Source: Lysinibacillus sp. B2A1 (GTDB taxonomy: Bacteria; Bacillota; Bacilli; Bacillales_A; Planococcaceae). Taken from it: 64,000 nt of DNA. Within the stretch, counting starts at the first letter, position 1. Every line of letters starts with the position of its first letter. The stretch is from NCBI GenBank assembly GCA_002973635.1, contig CP027224.1, forward strand, positions 4,164,501 through 4,228,500. The letters run 5' to 3'. The notes under the pieces are model-generated. The model saw only the letters and a list, made by a program, of their open reading frames with translations, was not told the origin of the DNA and searched no databases. Both the position numbers and the translations under genes were made by a program. Below, one piece after another: positions 53,364-62,640 of the stretch.

Positions 53364-53413
53364 TAAAAAAAGCTATTAAAATAGAAATAAAACATTCCTA
53401 TTTTAATAGCTTT
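53364..53413 (-). terminator. Terminator of the alanine symporter gene
   Basis: AAAGCTATTAAAATAG pairs exactly with CTATTTTAATAGCTTT. The leftward side runs into T7; the rightward side is weaker but may also serve mnmLM. Confidence 0.88.
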
Positions 53414-53423
53414 CCTATATTAT

Positions 53424-54932
53424 CTATTTATTTTGACGTTTTTCATTATAATCAACCCAGAAGTCGGCACCTTTAATGCCTAGTTTTCGAGGATCAAAAA
53501 CAGGATCTTTCCCTTCTTTTTTCTGTTTCTCATAATCCTTCAACGCCACTATAGCAGGTTTCATAATGATTAAAATCGCTATAACGTTAATCCATACCAT
53601 CAGCCCAAGTCCAACATCCCCCATTGCCCAAGCAAGGTCAGATGTACGAATTGTACCATAGAATGCAGCTATTAAAATAGCAAACTTCGCAATCCATATG
53701 ACGACTTTTTCAGAAGATCCAGAGAATAAATAGGCCACATTTGTTTCAGCAATATAGTAATATGCCATAATTGTTGTAAAAGCAAAGAAGAATAATGCAA
53801 TTGCTACAAATGGACCACCGAATCCTGGTAATGAAGAATCTACAGCAAATTGTGTGTATGCTGCACCTTCCTTAATACTTTTCGCAAACGTTAATTGATC
53901 TTCCCCAGTAAGACCATTTTTATTAAATTCTCCAACGTGAATAAATTGATCAGCGCCTTCTGCTGCCTTTTCATCCTGTACATTATACATGCCCGTAAAT
54001 AAAATCATAAATGCTGTAGCTGAACAAATTAATAATGTATCAATGTACACGGATGCGGCTTGCACAATTCCCTGTTTTGCAGGGTGTGACACTTCTGCGG
54101 CTGCAGCTGGATGTGCACCAGTTCCTTGACCAGCCTCATTTGAATAAATTCCACGCTTAACGCCCCAAGCAATTGCAGAGCCAATAATCCCGCCAAATAT
54201 TTCTTGTGCACCAAATGCGCTAGAAAAAATAAGAGCGAATACGGATGGTATTTCTGAAATATTCATTGCAATAATAATAATAGCCATAATAATATAAGCT
54301 AATGCCATAAACGGAACAATAATTTGCGCAGCATTCGCAATCCATTTAACTCCACCAATAATAATTGCCCCTAATAATACAACAATAATAAGACCTGTAA
54401 TCCAAGTTTCAACATTGAAAGCGTTTTCAACAGCGGTCGCAATTGCATTTGATTGAACACCCGGCATTAAGATTAACATGGCAATTAATGCTGCTATAGC
54501 AAAAATTACTGCGAACCATTTTTGCCCCATTCCTTTTTCTATATAAAAGGCAGGTCCACCCCGATATTCGGTATCTTTTTCCTCTTTATAAATTTGAGCT
54601 AATGTCGATTCCACATAAGCAGTTGCTGCACCGATAAAGGCGATTGCCCACATCCAAAAAACGGCACCAGGCCCTCCCATACCGATGGCTGTAGCTGTAC
54701 CAGCAATATTACCCGTACCTACTCGCCCAGATAATGCAATAGACATTGCCTGGAAAGAGGAAATCCCCTTTTCCGATTTTTCACCTTTAAACATTAAAAC
54801 AAACATATCTTTAATGTGTCTTATCTGTAAGAACCGTGTAATGATTGAAAAAAACAATCCAATTAACAAAATTCCATAAATAAACCATGGTCCCCACAAA
54901 ATGTCATTCAGTTTTCCAACAATTGCTTCCAT
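53424..54932 (-). CDS. Alanine/sodium symporter (AGCS family)
   Basis: 502 residues, about eleven membrane helices. FQAMSIALSGRVGTGNIAGT, GPGAVFWMWAIAFIGAATAY and GVKRGIYSNEAGQGTGAHPA are the AGCS signatures. It imports alanine or glycine with Na+ (some members glutamine). GGAGGGGTAAG precedes the ATG. Single gene. Compared with AlsT, a longer segment between helices 8 and 9 (DEKAAEGADQFIHVGEFNKN) is noticeable. Confidence 0.92.
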   Translation of the reverse strand: MEAIVGKLNDILWGPWFIYGILLIGLFFSIITRFLQIRHIKDMFVLMFKGEKSEKGISSFQAMSIALSGRVGTGNIAGTATAIGMGGPGAVFWMWAIAFIGAATAYVESTLAQIYKEEKDTEYRGGPAFYIEKGMGQKWFAVIFAIAALIAMLILMPGVQSNAIATAVENAFNVETWITGLIIVVLLGAIIIGGVKWIANAAQIIVPFMALAYIIMAIIIIAMNISEIPSVFALIFSSAFGAQEIFGGIIGSAIAWGVKRGIYSNEAGQGTGAHPAAAAEVSHPAKQGIVQAASVYIDTLLICSATAFMILFTGMYNVQDEKAAEGADQFIHVGEFNKNGLTGEDQLTFAKSIKEGAAYTQFAVDSSLPGFGGPFVAIALFFFAFTTIMAYYYIAETNVAYLFSGSSEKVVIWIAKFAILIAAFYGTIRTSDLAWAMGDVGLGLMVWINVIAILIIMKPAIVALKDYEKQKKEGKDPVFDPRKLGIKGADFWVDYNEKRQNK

Positions 54933-55057
54933 CTTACCCCTCCAATGTGAAAATTCTATTATAAGTCATTATAGTATTACACTTTTCTGAAAATTACAAT
55001 ATTATATTTCAGAAATAATAAATTACTAATTTTCTAGTTAATTGGAGAGGCCATACA

Positions 55058-55864
55058 TCATTCGATGATATAGCCAATTCTACGAAGTGCGTTGTTGATA
55101 AAATCACGAATATAGACAAAAATCTCTTCCCGCTCTACTTCGTGAAATAGATTATGGTAGCAATTCGCCCATTCTTTGAATTGAAACTCTGTAAATTCCT
55201 GCTGATGAAGCCAATTACGAGTCTGTTTAGTTTCCGTTATATTATCTTTTTCTGCTGTCATCACCAGCATAGGCATATTAGGGAATTGAGCCTTAGGTAA
55301 TAATACTAAATTTCGCATCATTTGCTGCAGCTCTCGATACCATTTCACTGAAACAACTGTCATAAAAGGAATCTCATCCTTCATCTCTTCTCTACCTTCT
55401 ACACTACGGGTCAATTTTTCAAATGTAATTTCATGTGTTATTTTAACATTAGCTGTTAGAGCACTTAAACTTGTTAAAGCATTTGATAGTTTACCTGGTA
55501 ACAACTTCAATTGAAGCCATGGTGAGGTTAAAATAATGCCTGCACATTCATATTTTTTCTTCTGCATAGTATGTAGTAATAATGTTGCACCAAGCCCATG
55601 TCCTATTAAAAACACTGGTAAGTTATACGAAAAAGCATTCTCCATTAAATGTCTTGTATACTTATTGTATTCTTTAATATCTTCATCATGGACACGCGAA
55701 AATCTTGCATTGACACCATGATTAGGTAAATCCCCCATGACTATGTGGAAGCCTTCCAATCTAAGTTTTTCTATCAGCCATGCATACCAGCGGTGATTTT
55801 CATATGCACCATGAAGAATAGCAACCACAGCCTTTGCTTGTCCATCAGCTTCCCATTTCCACAT
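55058..55864 (-). CDS. Alpha/beta hydrolase-fold protein (YtpA-like) with altered nucleophile
   Basis: 268 residues resembling lysophospholipase YtpA: oxyanion strand VVAILHGAYENHRWYAWL, the nucleophile elbow PVFLIGHGLGATLLLHTM, later MLVMTAEKDNIT (acid) and CYHNLFHE (histidine). The elbow should be GHSxG; here the codon is GGG, so the catalytic serine is replaced by glycine while the acid and base positions appear kept. Either the protein is inactive/regulatory or another residue serves. B. subtilis YtpA makes the lysophospholipid antibiotic bacilysocin. AGGAGG precedes the ATG. Confidence 0.75.
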   Translation of the reverse strand: MWKWEADGQAKAVVAILHGAYENHRWYAWLIEKLRLEGFHIVMGDLPNHGVNARFSRVHDEDIKEYNKYTRHLMENAFSYNLPVFLIGHGLGATLLLHTMQKKKYECAGIILTSPWLQLKLLPGKLSNALTSLSALTANVKITHEITFEKLTRSVEGREEMKDEIPFMTVVSVKWYRELQQMMRNLVLLPKAQFPNMPMLVMTAEKDNITETKQTRNWLHQQEFTEFQFKEWANCYHNLFHEVEREEIFVYIRDFINNALRRIGYIIE

Positions 55865-55998
55865 TTACATAGTCCTCCTAAAAAATAATTACACATTGAT
55901 TATAAGTGAAATATCTAACTTCATTAATTTTATATTTCCATCAAGTTGCGTATTTGATACGATAATATTACATCATAGAAAGAAAAGAGGCGATTCTC

Positions 55999-56520
55999 AT
56001 GATCTATCCATTTAAAGGAAAAACACCAACAATCGATCCATCCGTTTTTATAGCTGATTATGCTACCGTTACTGGTGACGTTACAATAGGGGCTGAAACA
56101 ACTATTTGGTTTAACACTGTTATTCGTGGTGATGTGTCACCAACTATTATTGGTAAACGAGTAAGTATTCAAGACCTTTGTTGCTTACACCAAAGCCCGA
56201 AATACCCGCTGATTATTGAAGATGAAGTAACAGTGGGACATCAGGTAACTTTACATAGCTGTACGATTCGCAAAAATGCCTTAATAGGTATGGGTTCGAT
56301 AATATTAGACGGAGCAGAAATTGGAGAGGGTGCATTCATAGGAGCAGGCAGTCTAGTACCTCCAGGTAAGGTCATTCCACCGAATAGCTTAGCATTAGGT
56401 CGTCCGGCTAAGGTTGTTCGTGAATTAAATGCTGAAGATAAAGAAGATATGGAACGTATTGTCCGTGAGTATGCAGAAAAAGGACAATATTATAAATCTC
56501 TTCAAGCAAACAATAAATAA
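55999..56520 (+). CDS. ytoA: Gamma-carbonic anhydrase family protein (YtoA)
   Basis: 173 residues of left-handed beta-helix hexapeptide repeats. The zinc histidines are retained in CLHQSP and VGHQVTLHSC, and RGDVSPTIIGKRVSIQD is the family core. It may hydrate CO2 or act as a related trimeric enzyme; activity of the Bacillus protein is unproven. AGAGGCGAT precedes the ATG. It reads alone, convergent with metK. Confidence 0.9.
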   Translation: MIYPFKGKTPTIDPSVFIADYATVTGDVTIGAETTIWFNTVIRGDVSPTIIGKRVSIQDLCCLHQSPKYPLIIEDEVTVGHQVTLHSCTIRKNALIGMGSIILDGAEIGEGAFIGAGSLVPPGKVIPPNSLALGRPAKVVRELNAEDKEDMERIVREYAEKGQYYKSLQANNK

Positions 56521-56529
56521 AACTAACCA

Positions 56530-56563
56530 AAGCAGCCCATATCATTTCGGGGCTTCTTTTTTA
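56530..56563 (+). terminator. Terminator of ytoA
   Basis: AAGCAGCCC pairs with GGGGCTT (one bulge), followed by a T-run. Confidence 0.75.
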
Positions 56564-56572
56564 TATTAAGAA

Positions 56573-56603
56573 AAGGGCTATGTAAATAAACTAGCCCCTT
56601 CCT
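56573..56603 (-). terminator. Terminator of metK
   Basis: GGGCTA (56575-56580) pairs with TAGCCC (56592-56597); leftward tail TTTTC. Confidence 0.68.
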
Positions 56604-56659
56604 AATTAATACTTTCATATAATTTATAATTCACTTTAACACTTTAGCGGGATAGCTTA

Positions 56660-57853
56660 TTAACGTACTCTTTCTCTTAAAGCATCTGCTTTATCTGTTT
56701 GCTCCCAAGGTACATTTAAGTCAGTACGACCGAAGTGTCCATATGCAGCAGTTTGCTTATAGATAGGGCGACGTAAATCAAGCATTTTAATAATCCCTGC
56801 TGGACGTAAGTCAAATAGCTCACGTACCCACTCGACTATCTCGCTTTCTTTCACTTTTCCAGTGCCAAATGTATCAACAGCAATGGATACTGGCTGAGCA
56901 ACGCCAATTGCATAAGCTAATTGTACTTCAGCACGTTCTGCTAAACCTGCTGCTACAATGTTTTTGGCTACATAGCGTGCTGCATATGCTGCAGAACGGT
57001 CAACCTTTGTGGCATCCTTTCCAGAGAACGCACCACCGCCATGACGCGCATAGCCACCGTATGTATCCACGATGATTTTGCGCCCAGTTAGGCCTGCATC
57101 ACCTTTCGGACCACCGATGACGAAACGACCAGTAGGGTTAATGAAATATTTAGTATTTGCATCTAGTAATTCACTTGGAACAACTGGTGCAATTACGAAC
57201 TGTTTTAAATCTGCCTGAATTTGTTCGAGTGTTGCCTCTTCATCATGTTGTGTTGAAATGACAATCGTATCTACTCGTACTGGGATATTGTTTTCATCAT
57301 ATTCAATCGTCACTTGCGTTTTACCATCAGGACGTAAATACGCTAGTTCTCCAGATTTACGAGCTTCTGTTAAACGACGTGCTAATTTATGCGCTAGACT
57401 AATTGGTAGTGGCATAAGCTCAGGCGTTTCGTTACATGCATAACCAAACATTAAGCCTTGGTCGCCTGCACCAATCGCTTCAATGTCAGCGTCTGTCATA
57501 GAGCCTTCACGAGCCTCGAGTGCTTGGTCAACTCCCTGTGCAATATCTGGTGATTGCTCACCAATAGCTACAAGCACTGCAAGGTTTTCTGCGTCAAAGC
57601 CATATTTCCCTCGCGTATATCCGATTTCCGCTACAGTATCTCGGACAATACCTTTAATATCTACATAGGTAGAAGTCGTAATTTCTCCTGCTACTAATAC
57701 TAATCCTGTTGTTACTGTTGTTTCACACGCTACACGTGCATTTGGATCTTCTGCTAAAATGGCATCTAAAATGGCATCTGAAATTTGGTCACAAATTTTG
57801 TCTGGATGTCCTTCTGTCACGCTCTCTGATGTAAACAGTCGACGGTTTGTCAT
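56660..57853 (-). CDS. metK: S-adenosylmethionine synthetase
   Basis: 397 residues. [32 protein letters not shown] and [20 protein letters not shown] are the three MetK signatures. It makes SAM from methionine and ATP. The start follows AGGAGG. Transcription is governed by the SAM-I riboswitch at 58141-58260, a feedback loop by its own product. Sits divergent from pckA as in B. subtilis. Confidence 0.98.
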   Translation of the reverse strand: MTNRRLFTSESVTEGHPDKICDQISDAILDAILAEDPNARVACETTVTTGLVLVAGEITTSTYVDIKGIVRDTVAEIGYTRGKYGFDAENLAVLVAIGEQSPDIAQGVDQALEAREGSMTDADIEAIGAGDQGLMFGYACNETPELMPLPISLAHKLARRLTEARKSGELAYLRPDGKTQVTIEYDENNIPVRVDTIVISTQHDEEATLEQIQADLKQFVIAPVVPSELLDANTKYFINPTGRFVIGGPKGDAGLTGRKIIVDTYGGYARHGGGAFSGKDATKVDRSAAYAARYVAKNIVAAGLAERAEVQLAYAIGVAQPVSIAVDTFGTGKVKESEIVEWVRELFDLRPAGIIKMLDLRRPIYKQTAAYGHFGRTDLNVPWEQTDKADALRERVR

Positions 57854-57956
57854 TTGGTTTTCCTCCTATTACTCTTACAAAAAGTATTTGTGAATGAATA
57901 CGGTACTCATTACCCATGTCAAGTCCGCTCCTAAGGATTGAACTCTCAAGCCGTTA

Positions 57957-57996
57957 CTGCTGTCGCTCCACTTTCGTACAAAAAACAGCTGATGCT
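57957..57996 (-). repeat. Degenerate module related to the 35 bp repeat of copy C
   Basis: On the minus strand CAGCTG..TTTTGTACGAAAGTGGAGCGACAGCAG resembles AGCAAATCTTTACTGCGCGAAAGCGAAGCGACAG from 20576-20645 and GAAAGCGAAGCGTCAG from 3332. It lies inside the metK leader, between the riboswitch terminator and the start codon. Short, so chance similarity is possible. Confidence 0.35.
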
Positions 57997-58076
57997 TTTA
58001 ACACGAGGATTTCGAAAGATCCGTCATTATAATAAGGAAAGAACTACATATACTTACCTTTGTATTTGTTTTTAAC

Positions 58077-58119
58077 AAAAAAAAATCCTTTTCTCACGCT
58101 TACTAACATGAGGAAAGGA
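58077..58119 (-). terminator. Expression-platform terminator of the metK riboswitch
   Basis: On the minus strand TCCTTTCCTCA pairs with TGAGAAAAGGA (one mismatch), followed by T9. Confidence 0.9.
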
Positions 58120-58140
58120 ATAATGACTTCGTAACCTTTC

Positions 58141-58260
58141 ACTCTTATCGTTCAAGGGGTTCCCCTTGCATCAGGTTGGCACCAACGCATGTCGTGAAAT
58201 AGTTCATGCAGGTTGCCGGGTTTCACAGGGCCTGACCCTCCACCAGCTCGGGATAAGAGT
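58141..58260 (-). promoter_or_regulatory. SAM-I (S-box) riboswitch upstream of metK
   Basis: On the minus strand CTCTTATCCCGAG closes P1 with CGATAAGAG; GGTGGAGGGTC, GGCCCTGTGAAACCCGGCAACC (split over P2/P3) and GGTGCCAACCTGATGC are textbook S-box elements. With SAM bound, the terminator at 58077-58119 forms and metK is switched off. The distance from terminator to start is about 220 bases, longer than usual. Confidence 0.97.
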
Positions 58261-58461
58261 ATCCGTTCAATATCTCATATTACGTAAAAGGTCGAACGTT
58301 GTCAAATATTTTTTGCTGTATTATTGTTAAGGTAAGAGAGAAATTTTATAACCACAATATGATTGACACTTGGATGATGCTGTAAATGGAAGCAAAATAA
58401 TCCCTATTACTACCTTATATCCTGTGTTAACATAAAAGTGACCTAGTGTCTTCATACATAT

Positions 58462-58605
58462 AGCATAATTTTTATGACACAGAAGCCAACACCCTCTACA
58501 TGCGGGAAGATGAAATCAGGTTTTACTCCTTCAAAACTCGAGTTAATAACCTTCCATCTTGTGCGAACCTCATGTTGGTCAAAGGCTATCAAACGCGGTT
58601 ATGCT
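58462..58605 (+). repeat. Structured intergenic segment (possible IS200/IS605-type end or omega-RNA-like remnant)
   Basis: AGCATAA near 58463 pairs with TTATGCT near 58599; CCAACA (58486) can pair with TGTTGG (58573); GGAAGATG (58505) can pair with CATCTT (58555). The start ACAGAAGCCAACACCCTC and GCGGGAAGATGAA resemble AGAAGACTCCCACC and GTGGTGAGATGAA in the element at 37258, but the second half does not match it. It could be a transposon end with a GAAGCC-type hairpin. 58261-58461 and 58606-58780 otherwise hold the metK and pckA promoters; TTGTGTTATACTATT near 58720 looks like a pckA -10 region. Confidence 0.35.
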
Positions 58606-58796
58606 CTGGTGAATGAATGATGACATCTCTCATTATAAATTTACTTTTTGTCGTTTTCTTGAAAAGTAATAAAATCTCAAAAATAATTTCTGAATTAGTA
58701 TAGATTATTTAAGCAATTGTGTTATACTATTTTTGAAATTAAGAAATTCTCCCTCAAACTCAAGGGAATACTATAAAAAAGGATGGTATTTAATCG

Positions 58797-60383
58797 ATGA
58801 ATTCAGTAGAAATTGCAAACGAACTGAAGGAATTATTAAGCGGCGGTAACATTAATGTTCAACTTTCAGTACCACAATTAGCTGAAAAGGCTACATCTCG
58901 TGGTGAAGCTATGTTAACAGTAGATGGCGCAGTTCGTGCAGAAACTGGCAAATACACTGGTCGTTCACCTAAAGATAAATATACGGTAGAAGAAGAAAGC
59001 ACAAAGGATAAAATTGACTGGGGCAAAGTAAACCAACCAATTTCTTCTGAAGTGTTCGATAACTTATATGTAAAAGTAGTAAAATATTTAAAAGAACGTG
59101 ACGAATTATTTGTATTTAAGGGCTTTGCTGGTGCTGATAAAGATTCACAGCTTAGCATCCAAGTCATCAATGAATACGCTTGGCACAATCTTTTTGCTCA
59201 TCAATTATTTATCCGTCCAACAGAAGAAGAGTTAGCTTCTCATGTTGCTGACTTCACAGTTATCTCAGCTCCTAACTTTAAAGCAGACCCTGCTGTGGAT
59301 GGTACAGCTTCTGAAACATTCATCATTGTATCTCTTGAAAAGAAAGTCATCCTAATCGGCGGAACTGAATATGCTGGTGAAATCAAAAAATCAATTTTCG
59401 GTATTATGAACTACCTATTACCACAACAAGGCATCCTTTCTATGCACTGTTCTGCAAACGTTGGTGAAGCTGGAGATGTGGCATTATTCTTCGGTTTATC
59501 TGGTACTGGTAAAACGACTTTATCAGCTGATCCTGATCGTAAGCTTATCGGTGACGATGAACACGGTTGGTCTGATAACGGTGTGTTCAACATCGAAGGC
59601 GGTTGCTATGCAAAAACAATTAATCTTTCTGCTGAAAAAGAACCAGAAATCTACAACGCAATCCGTTTCGGTTCAGTTCTAGAAAACGTAGCTGTTGATC
59701 CAGAAACTCGCGTTTGTGACTATGATGATGGTTCATTAACAGAAAATACACGTGTCGCATATCCAATTCAATATATTGATAATATTGTTGATCCATCTGT
59801 TGCAGGTCACCCAAAAACAATCATCTTCTTAACAGCTGATGCATTTGGCGTATTACCTCCAATCAGTAAATTAACAAAAGAGCAAGCAATGTACCACTTC
59901 TTAAGTGGCTTTACATCAAAACTTGCTGGTACTGAGCGTGGTGTAACAGAGCCAGAACCAGTATTCTCTACTTGCTTCGGTTCTCCATTCCTTCCACTTC
60001 CAGCAACTGTCTATGCTGAAATGTTAGGTCAAAAAATTGACGAACATGGTGCGCAAGTATACTTAGTGAACACTGGTTGGACTGGTGGCGAATATGGTAC
60101 TGGTAGCCGTATGAAGCTTTCTTACACTCGTACAATGGTACGTGCTGCAATCGAGGGCAAATTAGCTGGTGCTGAAACAATCCAAGATTCAGTATTTGGA
60201 TTACACATCCCAACTGCTGTTGAAGGTGTACCAACAGAAGTGCTTAACCCTCGTGATGCATGGTCAGACAAAGCAGCTTATGACAAAAAAGCGGCTGAGC
60301 TTGCTGGTCTATTCAATGAAAACTTCAAGAAATTCTCTAATGTTTCTGAAGCTATCACTACTCTAGGTGGTCCATTAAAATAA
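58797..60383 (+). CDS. pckA: Phosphoenolpyruvate carboxykinase (ATP)
   Basis: 528 residues. [20 protein letters not shown] is the kinase-1a P-loop, GDDEHGW the metal-binding motif, and [20 protein letters not shown] and [20 protein letters not shown] are conserved ends. It converts oxaloacetate plus ATP to PEP and CO2, the first step of gluconeogenesis, in the cytosol. AAAGGATGG precedes the ATG. Divergent from metK; the preceding roughly 500 bases are shared regulatory space. Confidence 0.97.
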   Translation: MNSVEIANELKELLSGGNINVQLSVPQLAEKATSRGEAMLTVDGAVRAETGKYTGRSPKDKYTVEEESTKDKIDWGKVNQPISSEVFDNLYVKVVKYLKERDELFVFKGFAGADKDSQLSIQVINEYAWHNLFAHQLFIRPTEEELASHVADFTVISAPNFKADPAVDGTASETFIIVSLEKKVILIGGTEYAGEIKKSIFGIMNYLLPQQGILSMHCSANVGEAGDVALFFGLSGTGKTTLSADPDRKLIGDDEHGWSDNGVFNIEGGCYAKTINLSAEKEPEIYNAIRFGSVLENVAVDPETRVCDYDDGSLTENTRVAYPIQYIDNIVDPSVAGHPKTIIFLTADAFGVLPPISKLTKEQAMYHFLSGFTSKLAGTERGVTEPEPVFSTCFGSPFLPLPATVYAEMLGQKIDEHGAQVYLVNTGWTGGEYGTGSRMKLSYTRTMVRAAIEGKLAGAETIQDSVFGLHIPTAVEGVPTEVLNPRDAWSDKAAYDKKAAELAGLFNENFKKFSNVSEAITTLGGPLK

Positions 60384-60393
60384 TAACTTATAC

Positions 60394-60421
60394 AAAGGGA
60401 ACGACTAACATCGTTCCCTTT
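60394..60421 (+). terminator. Terminator of pckA
   Basis: AAAGGGAACGA pairs exactly with TCGTTCCCTTT, followed by T-rich sequence. The 60422-60660 gap beyond it shows no gene or signal that I recognise. Confidence 0.9.
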
Positions 60422-60660
60422 TTCTTTTTATTTTTTACGAACTTTGTATCGCTGCTTAGGACTACTTAAAGAGCTAACTATGTATAGCTAATGCTATCAC
60501 ACAAGTATTATAGCAGTAACATATTTTTCCCCTTTCATGCTAGTTAATGACTGCTGGAGATGATTGTTAGGGGAACATCCAATCTTTTAGAAAAATGGTA
60601 AGTAATTATTTCCCACCATATCCTCGTTAAAAAGCACTGTTCGGGGAATGGCGGGCCCAA

Positions 60661-61434
60661 TTACTGACGCTTCATCCATTCGCTAAGAGCATGGACGGTC
60701 TCACGATTTTTTGCTGGTGGATATTGATGGGCAAAATGACGATCATACCATGTTTCATAAGTTTTGTTGGCATCCTGTAAATAAAATTCTAATTGTCTGG
60801 CATGCTCAATATCTACATTTTCATCTTGATAGCCATGAATAATAAGCACTGGGGCTGTAATATGCTCTACCTCAAATAATGGTGTTCGTGCATCATAAGC
60901 CTCTGGCACACGATTTGGTGTTCCACCAATTACTCGCTTCATCATTCGACGCATATCTGTACGCTCCCAATAAGTAGCAGTTGCATCTGAAACTCCTGCC
61001 CATGTTACAACAGATGTAATATCTCTACGTAATATTGCTGTCCAAAGCGCCATAATACCGCCGCGTGAAAAGCCAAAGACATGAATATTATCATTGCAAT
61101 ACCGCTTTAACACATCTACTGCATATACAGCATCATATCGATCAGCTCCTGCAAACTCATCTCGCCCCTCGCCACCACGATTACCTCGATAATACGGTGC
61201 AAAAACGATAAAGCCCTGTGCTGCAAATTGCGCGACACGTGAAGGTCTAACCATACCAATGCTCTGCATGCCTCCACGTAAATATAAAAAGCCATCATAT
61301 GTACCTTCTGCTTTTGGCTCAGCCAACAAACCCTTCACACGTAGCCCCAAAGATATATAGGTAATTTCTGTTAATCGAATAGCTGGATTTGGTGAGGGAT
61401 AGGCGCGTTTTTCCAAGATATCACCATTGATCAT
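60661..61434 (-). CDS. ytmA: Alpha/beta hydrolase, prolyl-oligopeptidase (S9) type, YtmA-like
   Basis: 257 residues. The catalytic triad is readable: serine in VFGFSRGGIMALWTAIL, aspartate in IHGYQDENVDIEHA and histidine in WYDRHFAHQYPPA. LYLRGGMQSIGMVRPSRVAQ supplies the oxyanion region. B. subtilis YtmA has the same length and context. Probably an esterase or peptidase in the cytosol; substrate unknown. Its first 14 bases overlap ytkD, so the two are co-translated; GGAGTTGAAACATT precedes the ATG. Confidence 0.85.
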   Translation of the reverse strand: MINGDILEKRAYPSPNPAIRLTEITYISLGLRVKGLLAEPKAEGTYDGFLYLRGGMQSIGMVRPSRVAQFAAQGFIVFAPYYRGNRGGEGRDEFAGADRYDAVYAVDVLKRYCNDNIHVFGFSRGGIMALWTAILRRDITSVVTWAGVSDATATYWERTDMRRMMKRVIGGTPNRVPEAYDARTPLFEVEHITAPVLIIHGYQDENVDIEHARQLEFYLQDANKTYETWYDRHFAHQYPPAKNRETVHALSEWMKRQ

Positions 61435-61885
61435 AATGTTTCAACTCCTCCAGCATTTTTTGCATGCCCTCATCCTTCATATGAAAGCTTAAATTTGGAT
61501 GATTCACAAATTCATCATCTGTTAACCAAGCCATCCCTGATGTCTCTAAATCAAACTCGATGTCCTCCTGCCCTACAAATTGAGCAGTAAAAACCGTTTT
61601 ACAAAATAACACTTCATCATGAACTGCATATTCTGCAAACCACTTTAAATTTTTCACATGAACACCAGTTTCCTCAAATACTTCTCGAACTGCTGCCTCT
61701 TCCAAAGTTTCTCCAGGCTCTTGCTTTCCACCTGGAACCTCTACGCCTCGTCTTTTATGAATTGTACATAGCCATTTGTTATCATATTTTAAAAAAACAA
61801 GAACATGTTTAGGTTCAACTGTAAATTCGCCTCTTGTAAAACTTAAATCCACATGTAAACCATTTAAATCTATAAATGAGAACAT
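61421..61885 (-). CDS. ytkD: NUDIX hydrolase, YtkD-like nucleoside triphosphatase
   Basis: 154 residues from ATG 61885, set by AAAGGAG nine bases upstream; the open frame extends to 61957 but that overlaps the regulator gene upstream. The NUDIX box is GGKQEPGETLEEAAVREVFE followed by ETG, complete (GX5EX7REUXEEXGU). In Bacillus YtkD removes oxidised nucleotides such as 8-oxo-dGTP and has RNA-decapping-type relatives. Overlaps ytmA downstream. Confidence 0.88.
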   Translation of the reverse strand: MFSFIDLNGLHVDLSFTRGEFTVEPKHVLVFLKYDNKWLCTIHKRRGVEVPGGKQEPGETLEEAAVREVFEETGVHVKNLKWFAEYAVHDEVLFCKTVFTAQFVGQEDIEFDLETSGMAWLTDDEFVNHPNLSFHMKDEGMQKMLEELKHYDQW

Positions 61886-61911
61886 CCTGTTCAACTCCTT
61901 TATTTGCCCTC

Positions 61912-62472
61912 TTATTTCATACTTTGAGTCGAATCGATTACTAAAAAATATTGGCATTCTTCAGCAGTTAGATTTATAAATCTATGCTCTGTATCTGCCT
62001 CAAAAAAGAAGGAATCTCCCTCCTGTAATTCTTCAATAAGAGAGCCATTCCCTAATTCAACTCGTAATGTCCCCTTATGAATATAAATAAATTCTTTAAC
62101 ACCTGGTTTATGTGCTGGAAAGACACCTGATTCTTTATTTGCAGGCACTTTATTCAAAATAAACTCAATTCCTCTAGAAGGAAACGATGGAGACAATAAA
62201 TGACGCTGGAATCCTGAATTTTCATCCCTATAAACTAGTCGTTCATTCTTTCTTATGACAACTGTATCCCGTTTATCCTGCTGATCTAATAATGCAGACA
62301 GTGTCGTATTTAATGCCTCAGCGATTTGACAGGCAACTTGAATGGTAGGATTTTTTTCTTCTCTTTCTATTTGAGATAACATAGAGGCACTTACTTTACT
62401 AAGAGCGGACAGATCGTGTAATGTCATTTTTTTTTGCTTTCGTATGTTATTTACTTGCTTTCCAAACCCCAT
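61912..62472 (-). CDS. XRE-family regulator with C-terminal cupin domain
   Basis: 186 residues: a helix-turn-helix at 8-60 (KKMTLHDLSALSKVSASMLS, then QIEREEKNPTIQVACQIAEA) and a cupin at about 105-178 (HKPGVKEFIYIHKGTLRVEL, EGDSFFFEADTEHRFINLT). The cupin binds a small ligand and switches DNA binding. It is divergent from the lactate-permease-like gene, and repeated ACACTATAG motifs fill the gap, so it probably controls that gene and itself. GGAGTGTG precedes the ATG. ytkD follows 26 bases downstream. Confidence 0.92.
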   Translation of the reverse strand: MGFGKQVNNIRKQKKMTLHDLSALSKVSASMLSQIEREEKNPTIQVACQIAEALNTTLSALLDQQDKRDTVVIRKNERLVYRDENSGFQRHLLSPSFPSRGIEFILNKVPANKESGVFPAHKPGVKEFIYIHKGTLRVELGNGSLIEELQEGDSFFFEADTEHRFINLTAEECQYFLVIDSTQSMK

Positions 62473-62515
62473 AAATTCACACTCCTTTTCTCATGACCCT
62501 TTGGAGATACAGTTA

Positions 62516-62623
62516 TTTTTACTATAGTGTAATTATGCTATTACAATCAACAAATAATCGCTAATATTTTACTCCATATAATTTACACTATAGAATAAAT
62601 ATTATACACTATAGTAAAATTAT
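62516..62623. promoter_or_regulatory. Repeated operator-like motif between the cupin regulator and permease genes
   Basis: TTTACTATAGTGTAA (about 62517-62531), TTTACACTATAG (about 62582) and TACACTATAGTAAAA (about 62605-62619) share the core ACACTATAG; the outer two are inverted relative to each other. Probably binding sites of the divergent XRE-cupin protein, overlapping both promoters. Confidence 0.6.
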
Positions 62624-62640
62624 CATTAGGAGTGATTTCT

